NCBI GenBank assembly: GCA_963576725.1
Contig: OY755252.1
Location: forward strand, 51,795,059 to 51,859,058
Reading direction: 5' to 3'
Length of the DNA stretch: 64,000 nt
DNA from: Azorinus chamasolen
Taxonomy: Eukaryota; Mollusca; Bivalvia; Cardiida; Solecurtidae
This document shows, in pieces, positions 53,406 to 62,185 of the stretch. The translations under genes were made by a program, and so were the position numbers. The notes under the pieces are model-generated. The model was given only the letters and a program-made list of their open reading frames with translations. It searched no databases and had not been told where the DNA came from. The first letter of the stretch is position 1, and every line of letters starts with the position of its first letter.

Positions 53406-54460
53406 ACAATGTCATGTATATTTGGAAGTAGATTTGAATATGTCAAAGCTAAAGGGACCCTATTCATTTTTCTATTATAATTAACCGTTTGTTTCTAAAG
53501 TTGCTAAAGTGGCAGATCTGTCAAGTTTGTCCACCCTTACCAACTGATTTTCTATCATCCTGCTGCTTAGATATCCTCTCTTCCTTAACTGACCCTTGAG
53601 TTTATTTCTTTCCCTAATAGAGTCGGATTTAATTCTCTTTTGCATATATGCTTAATTCTGAGTCCCAAACCATATGCTATGCTTTTCTTTGTACATGTAC
53701 TAGGAGGATGACCGGAAGAATTGTTAAGGTACATTTCTGTTTGTCTGTAGGCTTAACATACTTTTTCTATTTTAACTAAAGTGTCCAGAAATTCTATCTG
53801 ATCCAAACTATATCTAAGCTCTATCTTAATATTCGAGTGAACACTGTTTAAAGGTTTCAAAAAATCTTCCACTTCTTGCACTACCATCCCAGATCCCGAA
53901 ACCATCATCAATAAATCTCTTGTAAAACATGGACACTTTTTTCGTTTGACATTAATTGTTCATCCCATTTCCTCATAATTATATGCACAAGCAAAATTCT
54001 TTCCTAATTTGGAACCAATTGCCACCCCATCTTTTTGTATGAAAGTACTATCTCTAAAAGAAAATGTGTTGTCTAAAACTATTTGAATCATCTTAAGAAC
54101 ATTTCTGTATCAATCAATGGATCACTTCTGTTTGCAAGGCCTCCCATACATGTATCAAGTCCCTCTTTCTTTGGAACTGATGGTAATTGGTTTATTTTTA
54201 TGGCAATTTCTTCAGTTCTTTTTAGTCAAAAGCAAAAGAGATTATTAAAATTTAACAAAAGATTCGAAAGGAATGCCTGAATGGACTATTCTCTGAGGTG
54301 ATGGACTAGACCTATATATTATTAATTACATATTCCATAAAGTTATAAAAGTATATCATTTTTGGTGGCGACTTTGATGCTCTGCATCAAAAGTTTACTT
54401 GTTTGTTTTTGAAAATCCTCTTTAATATTGTACCATTTCAAATCAGAATGGATTACTTCA

Positions 54461-54950
54461 TTAACCCTTTATGCCATGAATAGTCATGTGAGAAATATTG
54501 ACATTATTAACCCTTCGCTTGCTGAATTTTAAAATACATTTCTCCTTCTTTACCCATGCCCTGTTATATTATTACATATATCGTCACTGTGTAAACGTAT
54601 TTCGCAGTGCAATCACTGCTGTGGAGTGCAGTCTGGTTGCACAATCAATTTGTAAATAGTGCAGACCCTGATGAGACAGCTCCTGCAGGAGCTGTCTCAT
54701 CTGGGTCTTCACTATTTACAGGTACGTATATTGACGTGAATAGCAAGCGAAGGGTTAATAAGGATTTTTATAGTGGCACATGAACACAGGAACATTTAGC
54801 CATATGGCAGAAACTGTAACCTTTGATCTATATCATTTCACAAGCAAACAGAGTAGACCCTGATCAAAGGGCTCCTACAGGAGCCCTCTGATTTGGGTCT
54901 ACTGTGTTTGCATAGGTACAGAAAGGCATATTTATAGAGTAAATGGTTAA
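54461..54950 (-). mobile_element. TTAA-1 element split by TTAA-5
   Basis: TTAACCCTTTATGCCATGAA left, AATATTGACATTA, break, AAGGATTTTTATAGTGGCAC, ATGGCAGAAACTGTAACC, palindrome 54843-54912 (AAGCAAACAGAGTAGACCCT / GATTTGGGTCTACTGTGTTT), ATAGAGTAAATGGTTAA right. Confidence 0.9.
54507..54758 (+). mobile_element. TTAA-5 element, complete, nested in TTAA-1
   Basis: TTAACCCTTCGCTTGCTG left and TAGCAAGCGAAGGGTTAA right, TTAA on both edges. Palindrome 54651-54722 (TAAATAGTGCAGACCCTGAT / CTCATCTGGGTCTTCACTAT). Nearly identical to 32691-32940; differences include TATTATT versus TATAATT and GCAGTCTGG versus GCACTGG. Confidence 0.92.
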
Positions 54951-55204
54951 ACACTTGTCAAGCTGAATAAAACTGGTTACTAATAATCACTATCCGTAAT
55001 GCAAACATCTTCCACTCAATACAAGTTTACATGTATATTCACAATGCAACTTGCAAATTTCATACGTAAAATTTTGTACATTTTTGAAAGTTGTCAAAAT
55101 CTTTCTACTGTACATCTGTCCATACAATAGAGACGTTTCAATTTGTCAGTGGTACACAAAGGAAAAGTGTTGTGATCATCACAAATGGCCAATTTGCTTC
55201 AAAC
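54951..55204. other. Unassigned stretch
   Basis: No feature recognised. Confidence 0.3.
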
Positions 55205-56100
55205 TTTGAAGGTGTGATACTTATGCACTGTCATTTGCACACTGTAGAGACCCTATAATCAGAGGGCTCCTAGAGGAGTCCTCTCATCAGCATCTGCTCT
55301 GTTTGTCACTCAAAATCCTTTAGCAAATTTTACATATAATTTATAAACGCTTTTTCTTGCCTGGTTGCCAACAGAGTAGACCAAGATCAGATGGCTCCTG
55401 CAGGAGTTGTCTGATCAGGGTCTCCTCTGTGTGCATATGATAATTAATATTCATTATGTCATTCTTTTTTGTTTTTGCATGAATATTCATGGAGTAAAGG
55501 GCTGACACTATTTAATGTATTTTTCTTGCATCGTTGCAGTACAATCTTTGAATGCTGAATTTTTGACAGATCACCGAGTCTTATTTTAGTAACTGATTAG
55601 GTTTAAATTTGGTTCAAAAGAATTTAATTTGTCAAACAGTGCAGATCCAACTCAGACAGCTCCTGCAGGAGTCATCTGATCTGGGTCTAAACTGTCTGCA
55701 AATGTATTAATATACACATATTCCGCATTTTAAGGATTAACGTATAAGAGGGCACTTAGAGGTCATCAATTCACACAATATAACCATGTGACATGTGACC
55801 AAGCACATGAAAAGGATGCCCCATTATTCGAATTAGCACATTGACTTAACTGTAACAAAGTATGAATGGGCATTGCTATAATTACCCTAAACATTTAGCC
55901 TTAGACAAACAGTTTAGACCAAGATCAAACTGCTCCTTTGAGTGCAATTTGATCAGGTCTATCCTATTTGCTACTTCTTCGGTTACAGTAAATTAATTAA
56001 AAGGGTGACAAATTTAACTCTCGTGCAAATAGTGTAGACCAAGATCAGAGGGCAGGAGCCCTCTGATCTGGGTCTACACTGTTGGTCATTCAAAATGGTG
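55205..56100. mobile_element. Run of five TTAA-1/TTAA-2 copies and palindromes
   Basis: 55205-55325 TTAA-2-like (CACACTGTAGAGACCC / CATCAGCATCTGCTCTGTTT). 55335-55510 TTAA-1 with the middle deleted (palindrome, then ATTAATATTCATTATGTC, ATGAATATTCATGGAGTAAA). 55540-55741 TTAA-2 (TTTGAATGCTGAATTTTTGA, CAAACAGTGCAGATCCAACT). 55895-55978 a decayed palindrome. 56013-56092 a compact palindrome (AAATAGTGTAGACCAAGATC / GATCTGGGTCTACACTGTT). Confidence 0.7.
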
Positions 56101-56298
56101 GAGCAAGTTAAAGCCTTTCATACTAAGGGAGTTATCAACTATGATAATTCAATTCACAATGAAAGGGGTAACTCATTTAGCTTTACAAATAGTGTGAGTG
56201 GACAGAACAGGTGTGCCAATACTTAGAGTAGATACAGTGCCCTAGCTACTAAGAGACATCTGTGCATTTATGAGAATTTAAAAGACTATATTACAACC
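56101..56298. other. Unassigned spacer
   Basis: CAATTCACAATGAAAGGGGT and AAATAGTGTGAGTGGACAGA; no firm assignment. Confidence 0.3.
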
Positions 56299-56527
56299 TT
56301 AACACTTTCCCTCATATTGACAACTTTTGACGACTCTGTAAAAGTCACTTTGTGAAACCATTGTGATAAATAGAGCTTTTGCTCCTATAGGAGCAAATTC
56401 TCTATTTATCACAATGGTTTCAAACTACAAAGTTCTAATTTTTTCTTTTTTTCTAGTTAATGCTCCTTTTCGGTAGATTTATTCAAAGAGGTTGTATCTA
56501 AAAATAGCCTATGAGGTAATAGGTTAA
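56299..56527 (+). mobile_element. TTAA-4 element, complete
   Basis: TTAACACTTTCCCTCATATT left, CCTATGAGGTAATAGGTTAA right, TTAA on both edges. Palindrome 56357-56426 (AACCATTGTGATAAATAGAG ... TCTATTTATCACAATGGTT, centre CTATAG). 229 bp. Opposite orientation to 27638-27861. Confidence 0.9.
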
Positions 56528-56870
56528 CTCTTTACCTCATGAATGAACATTTGGTAAGAAATATTGACATCATGAATATGAATTAGCTGACTTTCTATAT
56601 ATATCATGGTACAACTATATAAAATTGTATAATTCCAAACATAATGTTCTTTTATAATCATAAAGACAAATCAAAATTCACTCGCAATTCTTGATAAATC
56701 AGCCTTCCTACCAGTGAAATTCCAATACCAGCGTTCCATATAATAGCGCAGGGCCTTCAGTCTCCCGCGCAAGAATTATGTAATTATGAACTAGGGAATC
56801 CTTTACCATGGCTGCAACTATATCATTTCAATGGCAAACAGAGCATATATTCCCTGAGACGGCTCCTACT
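56524..56870 (-). mobile_element. TTAA-1 copy cut by a SINE
   Basis: TTAACTCTTTACCTCATGAA shares its TTAA with the TTAA-4 end. TATTGACATCATGAATATGA, TATATCATTTCAATGGCAAA + CAGAGCATATATTCC, then GAGACGGCTCCTACT just before the SINE. Confidence 0.55.
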
Positions 56871-57118
56871 CATTTCTGCTCACCATGGGCTAATTGGACG
56901 CCCCAGAGGGAGGGGAGAGGATACAGAGAAACCGTGCCATGCCCTACTTTTATTATCAACAGAGTTTCTGTAGTTGGTTTAGATGGCCAGTGTAAAGCAC
57001 CGATACATTAGACCTTGGTTTATAGTCTAATGTCCAAAGGACTTAGTCTGGCAGGGGATCGAACCAAGGACCCCTGGAATTGTAGTCGAGCGCGTTATAG
57101 CCACATGACCACGTCTGC
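56871..57118 (-). mobile_element. tRNA-derived SINE, fullest copy
   Basis: Minus strand: box A region TGGTCATGTGG (57101-57111, one mismatch to consensus) and box B GGTTCGATCC (57057-57066), then AGACTAAGTCC, a body with AAACCAACTACAGAAACTC and GTTTCTCTGTATCCTCTCCC, ending TGGTGAGCAGAAATG. Fragments of its 3' part are at 1843-2050 and 16618-16712. It is a different family from the 14651 SINE in the body. Confidence 0.8.
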
Positions 57119-57357
57119 CTGTCCTTCAGTTTTTGCCATGTCAATAAATTACAAGTAAACCATTCGTGTGCCACATGCGACTTGTCGTTTGCAAACCCCT
57201 GTTTTTCCTGATGAGATGCCGAGTAACTCTCTTCTCATCAGGATTCAAAATGTCGGATATCAGTAAATAGTTTCTTAAGAGTTCTAACAAATCAAAATGA
57301 AGTAAAAATTGTAACATATCAAAGTTCGAGCAGACACCATTTTTTAAGCAGGATTAA
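57119..57357. other. Short stretch with a TTAA-3-like palindrome
   Basis: 57190-57260: GTTTGCAAACCCC, CCTGATGAGATGCCGAGTAA / CTCTTCTCATCAGGATTCAA. Here the arms pair without the usual mismatch. Confidence 0.55.
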
Positions 57358-57611
57358 TTAACCCTTTACTCCATAAATATGCCTTTCTAAGCCTTTGCAA
57401 ACAGAGTAGATCCATATCAGACAGCTCCTATAGTAGCCGTCTGATCAGGGTCTTCTCTGTTTGCTTATGATATAATTATGATAGCTATGATTCTACAAAT
57501 TCTGCCATGGCCAACAATTCCTTGTTCAATGTTCTGTTATAACAAATTAATCTAATTAATATCCATGACGTCATTATTACTTACATGAATATTCATGGAG
57601 GAAAGGGTTAA
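57358..57611 (+). mobile_element. TTAA-1 element, complete reference copy
   Basis: TTAACCCTTTACTCCATAAA / TTCATGGAGGAAAGGGTTAA ends, TTAA on both sides, 254 bp. Palindrome 57398-57467 (CAGAGTAGATCCATATCAGA / TCTGATCAGGGTCTTCTCTG), ATTCTGCCATGGCC, TCTAATTAATATCCATGACG, CATTATTACTTACATGAATA. Confidence 0.9.
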
Positions 57612-57655
57612 TATTCATAATAACTGGCTGATATGTACATGAGTATTCATCAGAC

Positions 57656-57827
57656 TCAACCCTCTACTCCATAAATATGTTTGTTAATGAAATAATAAAG
57701 ATCTGATTCTACAGTGTCTGCTATGGCCAAACTTTTTTGTGTTTATATGGCACTATAAAAATTAGCTAATTCGTATTTATTATTTCATTATTTCTTACAT
57801 GGATATTCATGGAGTAAAGGGGTAACA
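57656..57827 (+). mobile_element. TTAA-1 element without its palindrome
   Basis: CAACCCTCTACTCCATAAAT + ATG joins directly to TTTGTTAATGAAATAATA, the sequence normally after the palindrome. The rest (CAGTGTCTGCTATGGCC, TTACATGGATATTCATGGAG + TAAAGGGGTAA) is normal. About 85 bp, the whole hairpin, is gone. Confidence 0.85.
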
Positions 57828-58149
57828 TACTAGATTCAAAATGCAAGAGAGACAACTATCAAAACTCAAATGCTGTACTGAGGGGCACATATTCTTATGT
57901 TGAAAACATCACTCATTTAAGAACTATCAACAAAGTACAGAGCTACAGATAACGGTTCGTATCCAAATACTTCAATCCTCATTTCTCCACCAAACCCTAT
58001 ACTGTGACCATTCTTTAGAATTGTCTCGAAGTTTTTGGAGAAATAAAGGAGCTATTACCGGTATTGAAAACGTTTAAATTAACGCATCTTATAAGGAGCT
58101 CTGAAGGTAAAGGGCTCAAGCTAGAGGGCGGTTTTGGACAAAAAAGTCC
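57828..58149. other. Unassigned stretch
   Basis: No feature recognised. Confidence 0.3.
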
Positions 58150-59330
58150 CCTTACTCCTTTACTCCACAAATACGCCTTTTTACGCCTTTGCAAACAGAG
58201 TAGACCCACATAAGATGGCTCCTATAGGAGTTGTCTGATCTGGGTCTGCTTTATTTGCCAATGAAATAATATAGATGTTTCTACAGTTTCTGCCATGGCC
58301 AAAACTTGTGTTCATTATAAAAAATAATCTAATCAATACTCATGATGCAGAGTCTATTCTGGGACGCGCCTTTGCGGGATTCACGCATAAAAGTCACAAA
58401 TGGTGCAGAGAAAATTCCATCCTAGGGCCATGCCGGCGCACAAAATCTCAAATCCCCCCTCCCTAAATATATAATTTAATCTGAATTCAACATCGGGATG
58501 TTTTGTTTTTGTTTCACGGTCGCGAAAAAGAGTCGCTACTTGTTGCTTGGAGACAGCAAATTTATTTCCGGTAGTGACGTCGCCCAGATACAGCAACTGG
58601 CGTGAAGGTGTTTTACGCGATTTGATTGATTAATTTATATATCAAATCCACATAGTCTCTCACGCGAGTTAAAAACGAAAGTGAAAAACATTTTGTTAAC
58701 AAATGTGATTATCTGGACTTTTCTATATACGATAACGAAGCAGTTATGTCCGAAAGAAAGGCTGAAAGTGAGGGCAGGACTTTATTACATTGCCTCACGA
58801 TAGTACCGAAACAGCCTATGGATTCAGCGTTAGCTGAGTCTGAGAATTTAACGACAAACTGAATGGGCCAGTGATTACGCTTCTTGTAGCTCGGAAAACC
58901 GTGTCTCCGCGGATTCAGGCAAGTTGGCTGTCTAAATCTAACTAGTAACATTACGATGCTGAGAAAAATTCGATGTTTAGTGTTATCTATCAAAAACACT
59001 ATCGTAAAAACACTTTTGTGACAGAATGTTCAAACTTTCGAGCAAGTTGTCGAGACATGCGTCCAGCATAGACAGTATCTAGAGAGAACTGATTGGTACT
59101 TGAATGACAACATGTAGACAAGTGCATTAATTTTATTCTCAGACTGGTTAAACAGTTTACATACTGCATACTACTTCCATAGTAATCAGGTGTAAATCTG
59201 GTTGGCCCATCAAAATTTCCAAATGGCCCATTCATTTTGTGACTGATGGGCAAATGGCCAATCTGTCACAGTCCAGAATAGACTCTGTATGATGTCATTT
59301 TTTCTTTCATGAATATTCATGCAGTAATGA
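58150..59330 (+). mobile_element. TTAA-1 element split by a TIR element
   Basis: CCTTACTCCTTTACTCCACA, palindrome 58192-58258 (CAGAGTAGACCCACATAAGA / GTCTGATCTGGGTCTGCTTT), TTTCTGCCATGGCC, AATCAATACTCATGATG, break, TATGATGTCATTTTTTCTTT, ATGAATATTCATGCAGTAAT. Confidence 0.8.
58348..59287. mobile_element. TIR element with CAGAGTCTATTCTGG ends, 940 bp
   Basis: Perfect 15-bp inverted ends CAGAGTCTATTCTGG / CCAGAATAGACTCTG. ATGATG lies on both sides (58342-58347 and 59289-59294, the latter one base in), giving a 6-8-bp duplication; TCATGATG/TATGATGT leaves its exact length open. CAGAG ends and such a duplication suit hAT-like elements, but this is a guess. The interior is CpG-rich near the left (GGGACGCGCC, CCATGCCGGCGCAC) and has two minus-strand frames of 84 and 96 codons (58709-59253) with no domain I recognise. 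Confidence 0.75.
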
Positions 59331-59750
59331 ATTTGTGACCCTATTCACTTCTTATTTTGAACTAAGGAAATGCGCTTAGTATACCTGCCAAACACTAAAA
59401 AGGCCCCAGTCTCTGTTCAGTCGCACTGACAGTCAAAGAGACAAGCACCATACTATAATATGACCGAAGTTACCTTTGGGCATATAAAAATACATGTTTG
59501 TGATCTTTGACCTCAAAGTATGACCTTGACCTTTCAGCTACTGACCTGGTTTTTGCACACGACACGCCATACCTTCTAGTGGAACATTTACACCTAGTCA
59601 TTTCACAATCCATTCATGGAGTTCTGACAAGACCGGACGGACGGATGCACGCACTAACATACACCCACCATGCACCTGTAGACATTGTGGCGACTATATG
59701 TCGTGCTCACCGCAAGCGGGCTCGACAAAAATCAATAAACCAATGATTTA
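59331..59750 (+). mobile_element. HL-type 3' end in unassigned DNA
   Basis: GACCTCAAAGTATGACCTTG + ACC near 59510, GACCGGACGGACGGATGCAC at 59630, then GTCGTGCTCACCGCAAGCGG + GCTCGACAAAAA at 59699-59730 as terminal hairpin. No head found. Confidence 0.5.
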
Positions 59751-60059
59751 ATTTGATTTTTTTTATTTCCCTGTTCGCTCCATTCATGCTGTTTGACTTA
59801 ATTACTCTACACTAGTGATGTCATTCAACTTTTAAAAATCTACACACACACACCACCCCCACACCCCAATTTTAAATCGTGGATCCGCACCTGCTCTCCC
59901 TCTTTCTTATAAGGAAATGATGTACATCATTCAACTAATGTACATGGTAGACATCTAGAAGCAGCTGTTGGTTTTATACCTCAATTGGATGAATACATAG
60001 TACTTTATTGCAGATATTTGTCAAGTCTCTGTATTGAACATTTACTTACATTTACATGT
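59751..60059. other. Unassigned stretch with a short CA-rich tract
   Basis: ACACACACACACCACCCCCA near 59841. No gene seen. Confidence 0.35.
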
Positions 60060-60270
60060 ACTTACTTCTTGAGTATTAATTAGAATATTTGTTATAAGAG
60101 TACCAGAAAACAGAAATTTTAAGCCAAGGCAGAAACTGTAGAATCGTAAATCTATATTATATCAAAGACACACAGAGCAGATCCTGATCAGATGGTTGCT
60201 ACAGGAGCCGTCTGATCTGGGTCTAGTCTGAAAAGGCATAGAAAGGCGTATCTATGGAGTAAAAGGTTAA
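60060..60270 (-). mobile_element. TTAA-1 element
   Basis: AGTATTAATTAGAATATTTG, AGGCAGAAACTGTAGAATC, palindrome 60166-60232 (ACACAGAGCAGATCCTGATC / GATCTGGGTCTAGTCTG), TCTATGGAGTAAAAGGTTAA right end. Left TTAA not clear. Confidence 0.75.
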
Positions 60271-60607
60271 TATATATTATTAATGTTGGATAAAAGATAC
60301 ATGAAAGGACATACTCTCATTCATTATAGTGACATTTTCAATACAATGACCGTGGATGATGTATTTCCCAGAAACGAACATGATCATTGTAACGAACGTT
60401 GACTGTATATTATATTATAAATTAATCATGTACTAGAAGAAGCTGTTGTACAAGTGTGGTAATTAAATCTAGTATCCTCCATGTTCTTAGTGTAATTTGC
60501 AGATGGGAGAGTTCATTTTGAAAATTGTGAATACGTACCTGACATTATAGTGACTTTACAGAGCCTAAGTCAAGCCACAGGTATTGGTTTCAACTGCCTT
60601 GGTGATG
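60271..60607. other. Unassigned stretch
   Basis: No feature recognised. Confidence 0.3.
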
Positions 60608-60609
60608 TA

Positions 60610-60758
60610 CAGTAAAGCCCCTCTAAACCAGAATTCTAGAAGAGAATTTAGATACTGTTAGGCAGGCATGACTTTCACCTTGCATTAAGCTGCCACCTGT
60701 CTCAAAGACCAATGTTAAATATACTAAATTGAAAGTCCGGTTTAGAGGGGTTTTACTG
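60610..60758. mobile_element. Pogo-like MITE, complete, 149 bp
   Basis: TA-CAGTAAAGCCCCTCTAAACC and GGTTTAGAGGGGTTTTACTG-TA; inverted ends of 20 bp with one mismatch, TA at 60608-60609 and 60759-60760. Internal GACTTTCACCTTGCATTAAG matches the 4759 element (ACTTTCACCTTGCTTTAAGC). Confidence 0.88.
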
Positions 60759-61137
60759 TATAATATTATACGAAATCATACTGGACCATGCTGAACACTA
60801 GTGAACAAACATATTGATACTGTTACTTGCGAACTAATTGCTTACAATTTCTAATTACATGTACTATATTAACTGTCAATAACAAAAGTTAGTCCACTGT
60901 GGTAAGGGTCTGCACTGTTTGCATTTCAGAAAACTACATGGACTTGACTGTTAACCTGGTTTTGCTGTAAAATATGTTCACTCAGCCTGAATTGCTGAGG
61001 TTTTTACTGGCTTTTGATATTGAGAAAATACTGTCCCAGCGTCAAACAACTTAGATCAGATAAAATGCAGTCACATGATTTCTCATCTAGACCAAAACTG
61101 TTTGTAAATGATAGCAAGGTCGCACATACAATAAGGG
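60759..61137. other. Unassigned; palindrome fragments
   Basis: TAAGGGTCTGCACTGTTTGC at 60903-60922 is a lone arm. 61040-61112 is a decayed TTAA-3 palindrome (CAACTTAGATCAGATAAAAT / CTCATCTAGACCAAAACTGT). Confidence 0.45.
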
Positions 61138-61200
61138 TTAACCCTTTACTCCATAAATCAGCCTTTCTATGCCTTTGCAACTTGATTTGATCATCCTGAT
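61138..61200 (+). mobile_element. TTAA-1 left-end fragment
   Basis: TTAACCCTTTACTCCATAAA + TCAGCCTTTCTATGCC, TTTGCAACTTGATTTGATCA; cut before the palindrome. Confidence 0.75.
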
Positions 61201-61204
61201 TTTA

Positions 61205-61745
61205 TTTTTCACCTCCTGCAGGTGTCCCAGCAGCTGGGGAGGCAGCAGGGGGCTAGTTCGTCTAACACACGATCTTCATGCAGTTCTGTTTAGTGGATCA
61301 AGGTAACCAAGGCTGGATACATTCATATCAGCCTTGACACAGTCTTACCATAACTTTCTTGGTCTCCAATGCACCCTGGGCATGGCACCTTCATATTGGT
61401 TACAGACTTGATGCAGGATGAGGATCGTACGAGTCTGTACCATAGAGCATCTGTTACCTCCTGTAGGCCCAACCTTGCACATAACAAATCCATGGATATT
61501 TCATCTTGGGGTTTGAGGCCACAGATCCATCAGATCATTGATCTGTCATTTCTGCGTTGTAAGTCTGGAGCTGTCGGAGCCCATGTTTCACTTCCATGCA
61601 GAAGTGCAGCGCAGACACAGGCATCAAATACTTCCCACGAATCGAGAGGGATATGTGCTTGGATGTCAGAAATTGGCAGAAGATTCTTCAATTTTCCCCA
61701 GGCAGTTACTAAGAACATCTGGTAATAATGGCAAGTGAGCATCAA
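61205..61745 (-). pseudogene. Non-LTR retrotransposon RT C-terminal fragment, broken
   Basis: On the minus strand, from 61745: AWGKLKNLLPISD, then AALLHGSETWAPTAPDLQRR + NDRSMI, a stop (at the W/R of the usual MIRWICG), then WICGLKPQDEISMDLL. This order (LHGSETW, NDR, ICG) is typical of the region after the RT palm in many LINE ORF2 proteins (family knowledge). More stops and a frame change follow toward 61205, where GKTVSRLI-like text is the usual end part. The upstream RT and endonuclease parts are absent. It is unrelated in sequence to the 19.6-kb LINE. Plus-strand frames here are shadows. Confidence 0.75.
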
Positions 61746-61756
61746 TCACCAGCACA

Positions 61757-61932
61757 CAACAGTGTAGACCCAGATCAGTCTACAAACAGTGTAGACCCAG
61801 ATCAGATGGCTCTCGTTGGAACCATCTGATCAGGGTCTGCTCTGTTTGATTATGATATAATATAACATGATTCTACAATTTCTGCCATAGCTAAAACGTC
61901 CTGTGTCCATTTGCTATTACAACAAATTAGCA
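61757..61932 (+). mobile_element. TTAA-1 copy with duplicated palindrome arm
   Basis: CAGTGTAGACCCAGATCAG occurs twice (61761 and 61787), then GATGGCTCTCGTTGGAACCA + TCTGATCAGGGTCTGCTCTG, TTTCTGCCATAGC, ATTACAACAAATTAGC. The first arm is of the TTAA-2 spelling (CAGTG), the second arm of TTAA-1 (GCTCTG). No terminal TTAA. Confidence 0.7.
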
Positions 61933-62185
61933 TTTTTTAACTTTAACCCTCGATTGTGACCTTAACCTTTAAGATAGGAACCTGGTTCTTTTTCGCGACA
62001 CATCGTCTTAATGTAGTAAACCCTTCAGGGGTTCTGAAATTAACTTCTGTGTTGTCCGTATTGTCCATTTTCCAGCCTGGGCAACCAGATCTGAGCGTCT
62101 GGCTTGTCAGTGGACAACCAAAACACTGCTGGTTCAGAAAGCAGTTTTCTGGATCTGTTCTGGACAAAGTGTCAAAATGAAAGTA
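61933..62185. other. Unassigned stretch
   Basis: GACCTTAACCTTTAAG and TTTTTCGCGACACATCGTCT resemble HL-C core text at 13.09 kb (GCGACACATCGTCTTCG). A single core unit is possible. Confidence 0.35.

Larger units (their letters stand above)
51890..54290 (-). pseudogene. Penelope-like element remnant: RT and GIY-YIG parts, broken
   Basis: Read on the minus strand from about 54290. First comes a segment with KKEGLDTCMGGLANRSDP-like text, then FSFRDSTFIQKDGVAIGSKL and the catalytic-type MFYKRFIDDGFGIWDG, then SNIKIELRYSLDQIEFLDT. These match the order of Penelope-like reverse transcriptases (family knowledge). Farther down, at 52.54 and 52.09 kb, GVYVGET-type text EREIRERMKEHLSDVRH is the GIY-YIG endonuclease module, in the C-terminal place usual for endonuclease-bearing Penelope elements. 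Frames shift several times (for example just after IDDGFGIWDG) and stops occur. A 390-bp HL element (53016-53405) splits it and the GIY-YIG part is duplicated, so it is not functional. Confidence 0.8.
51346..54405 (-). mobile_element. HL-H element carrying a Penelope-like element
   Basis: On the minus strand the head is AACAAGTAAACTTTTGATGC + AGAGCATCAAAGTCGCCACC (54360-54405), with a CTTTTGATGC/GCATCAAAG hairpin. The other end is GGTCGCCACCTCCATGGCGG + CGACC (51346-51373). Head GTCGCCACC and tail GGTGGCGACC give the subterminal pairing of HL elements. The 3-kb interior is not a tandem core but retroelement sequence in the same orientation. The boundary call is inference from the end motifs. 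Confidence 0.6.

Noticed and set aside
57040..57118. tRNA gene on the minus strand
   Set aside because: It is the head of a SINE whose body recurs at 1.8 and 16.6 kb; box A also has a mismatch.
61369..61738. 118- and 66-codon plus-strand ORFs
   Set aside because: The minus strand here encodes recognisable LINE RT text, so the plus frames are shadows.
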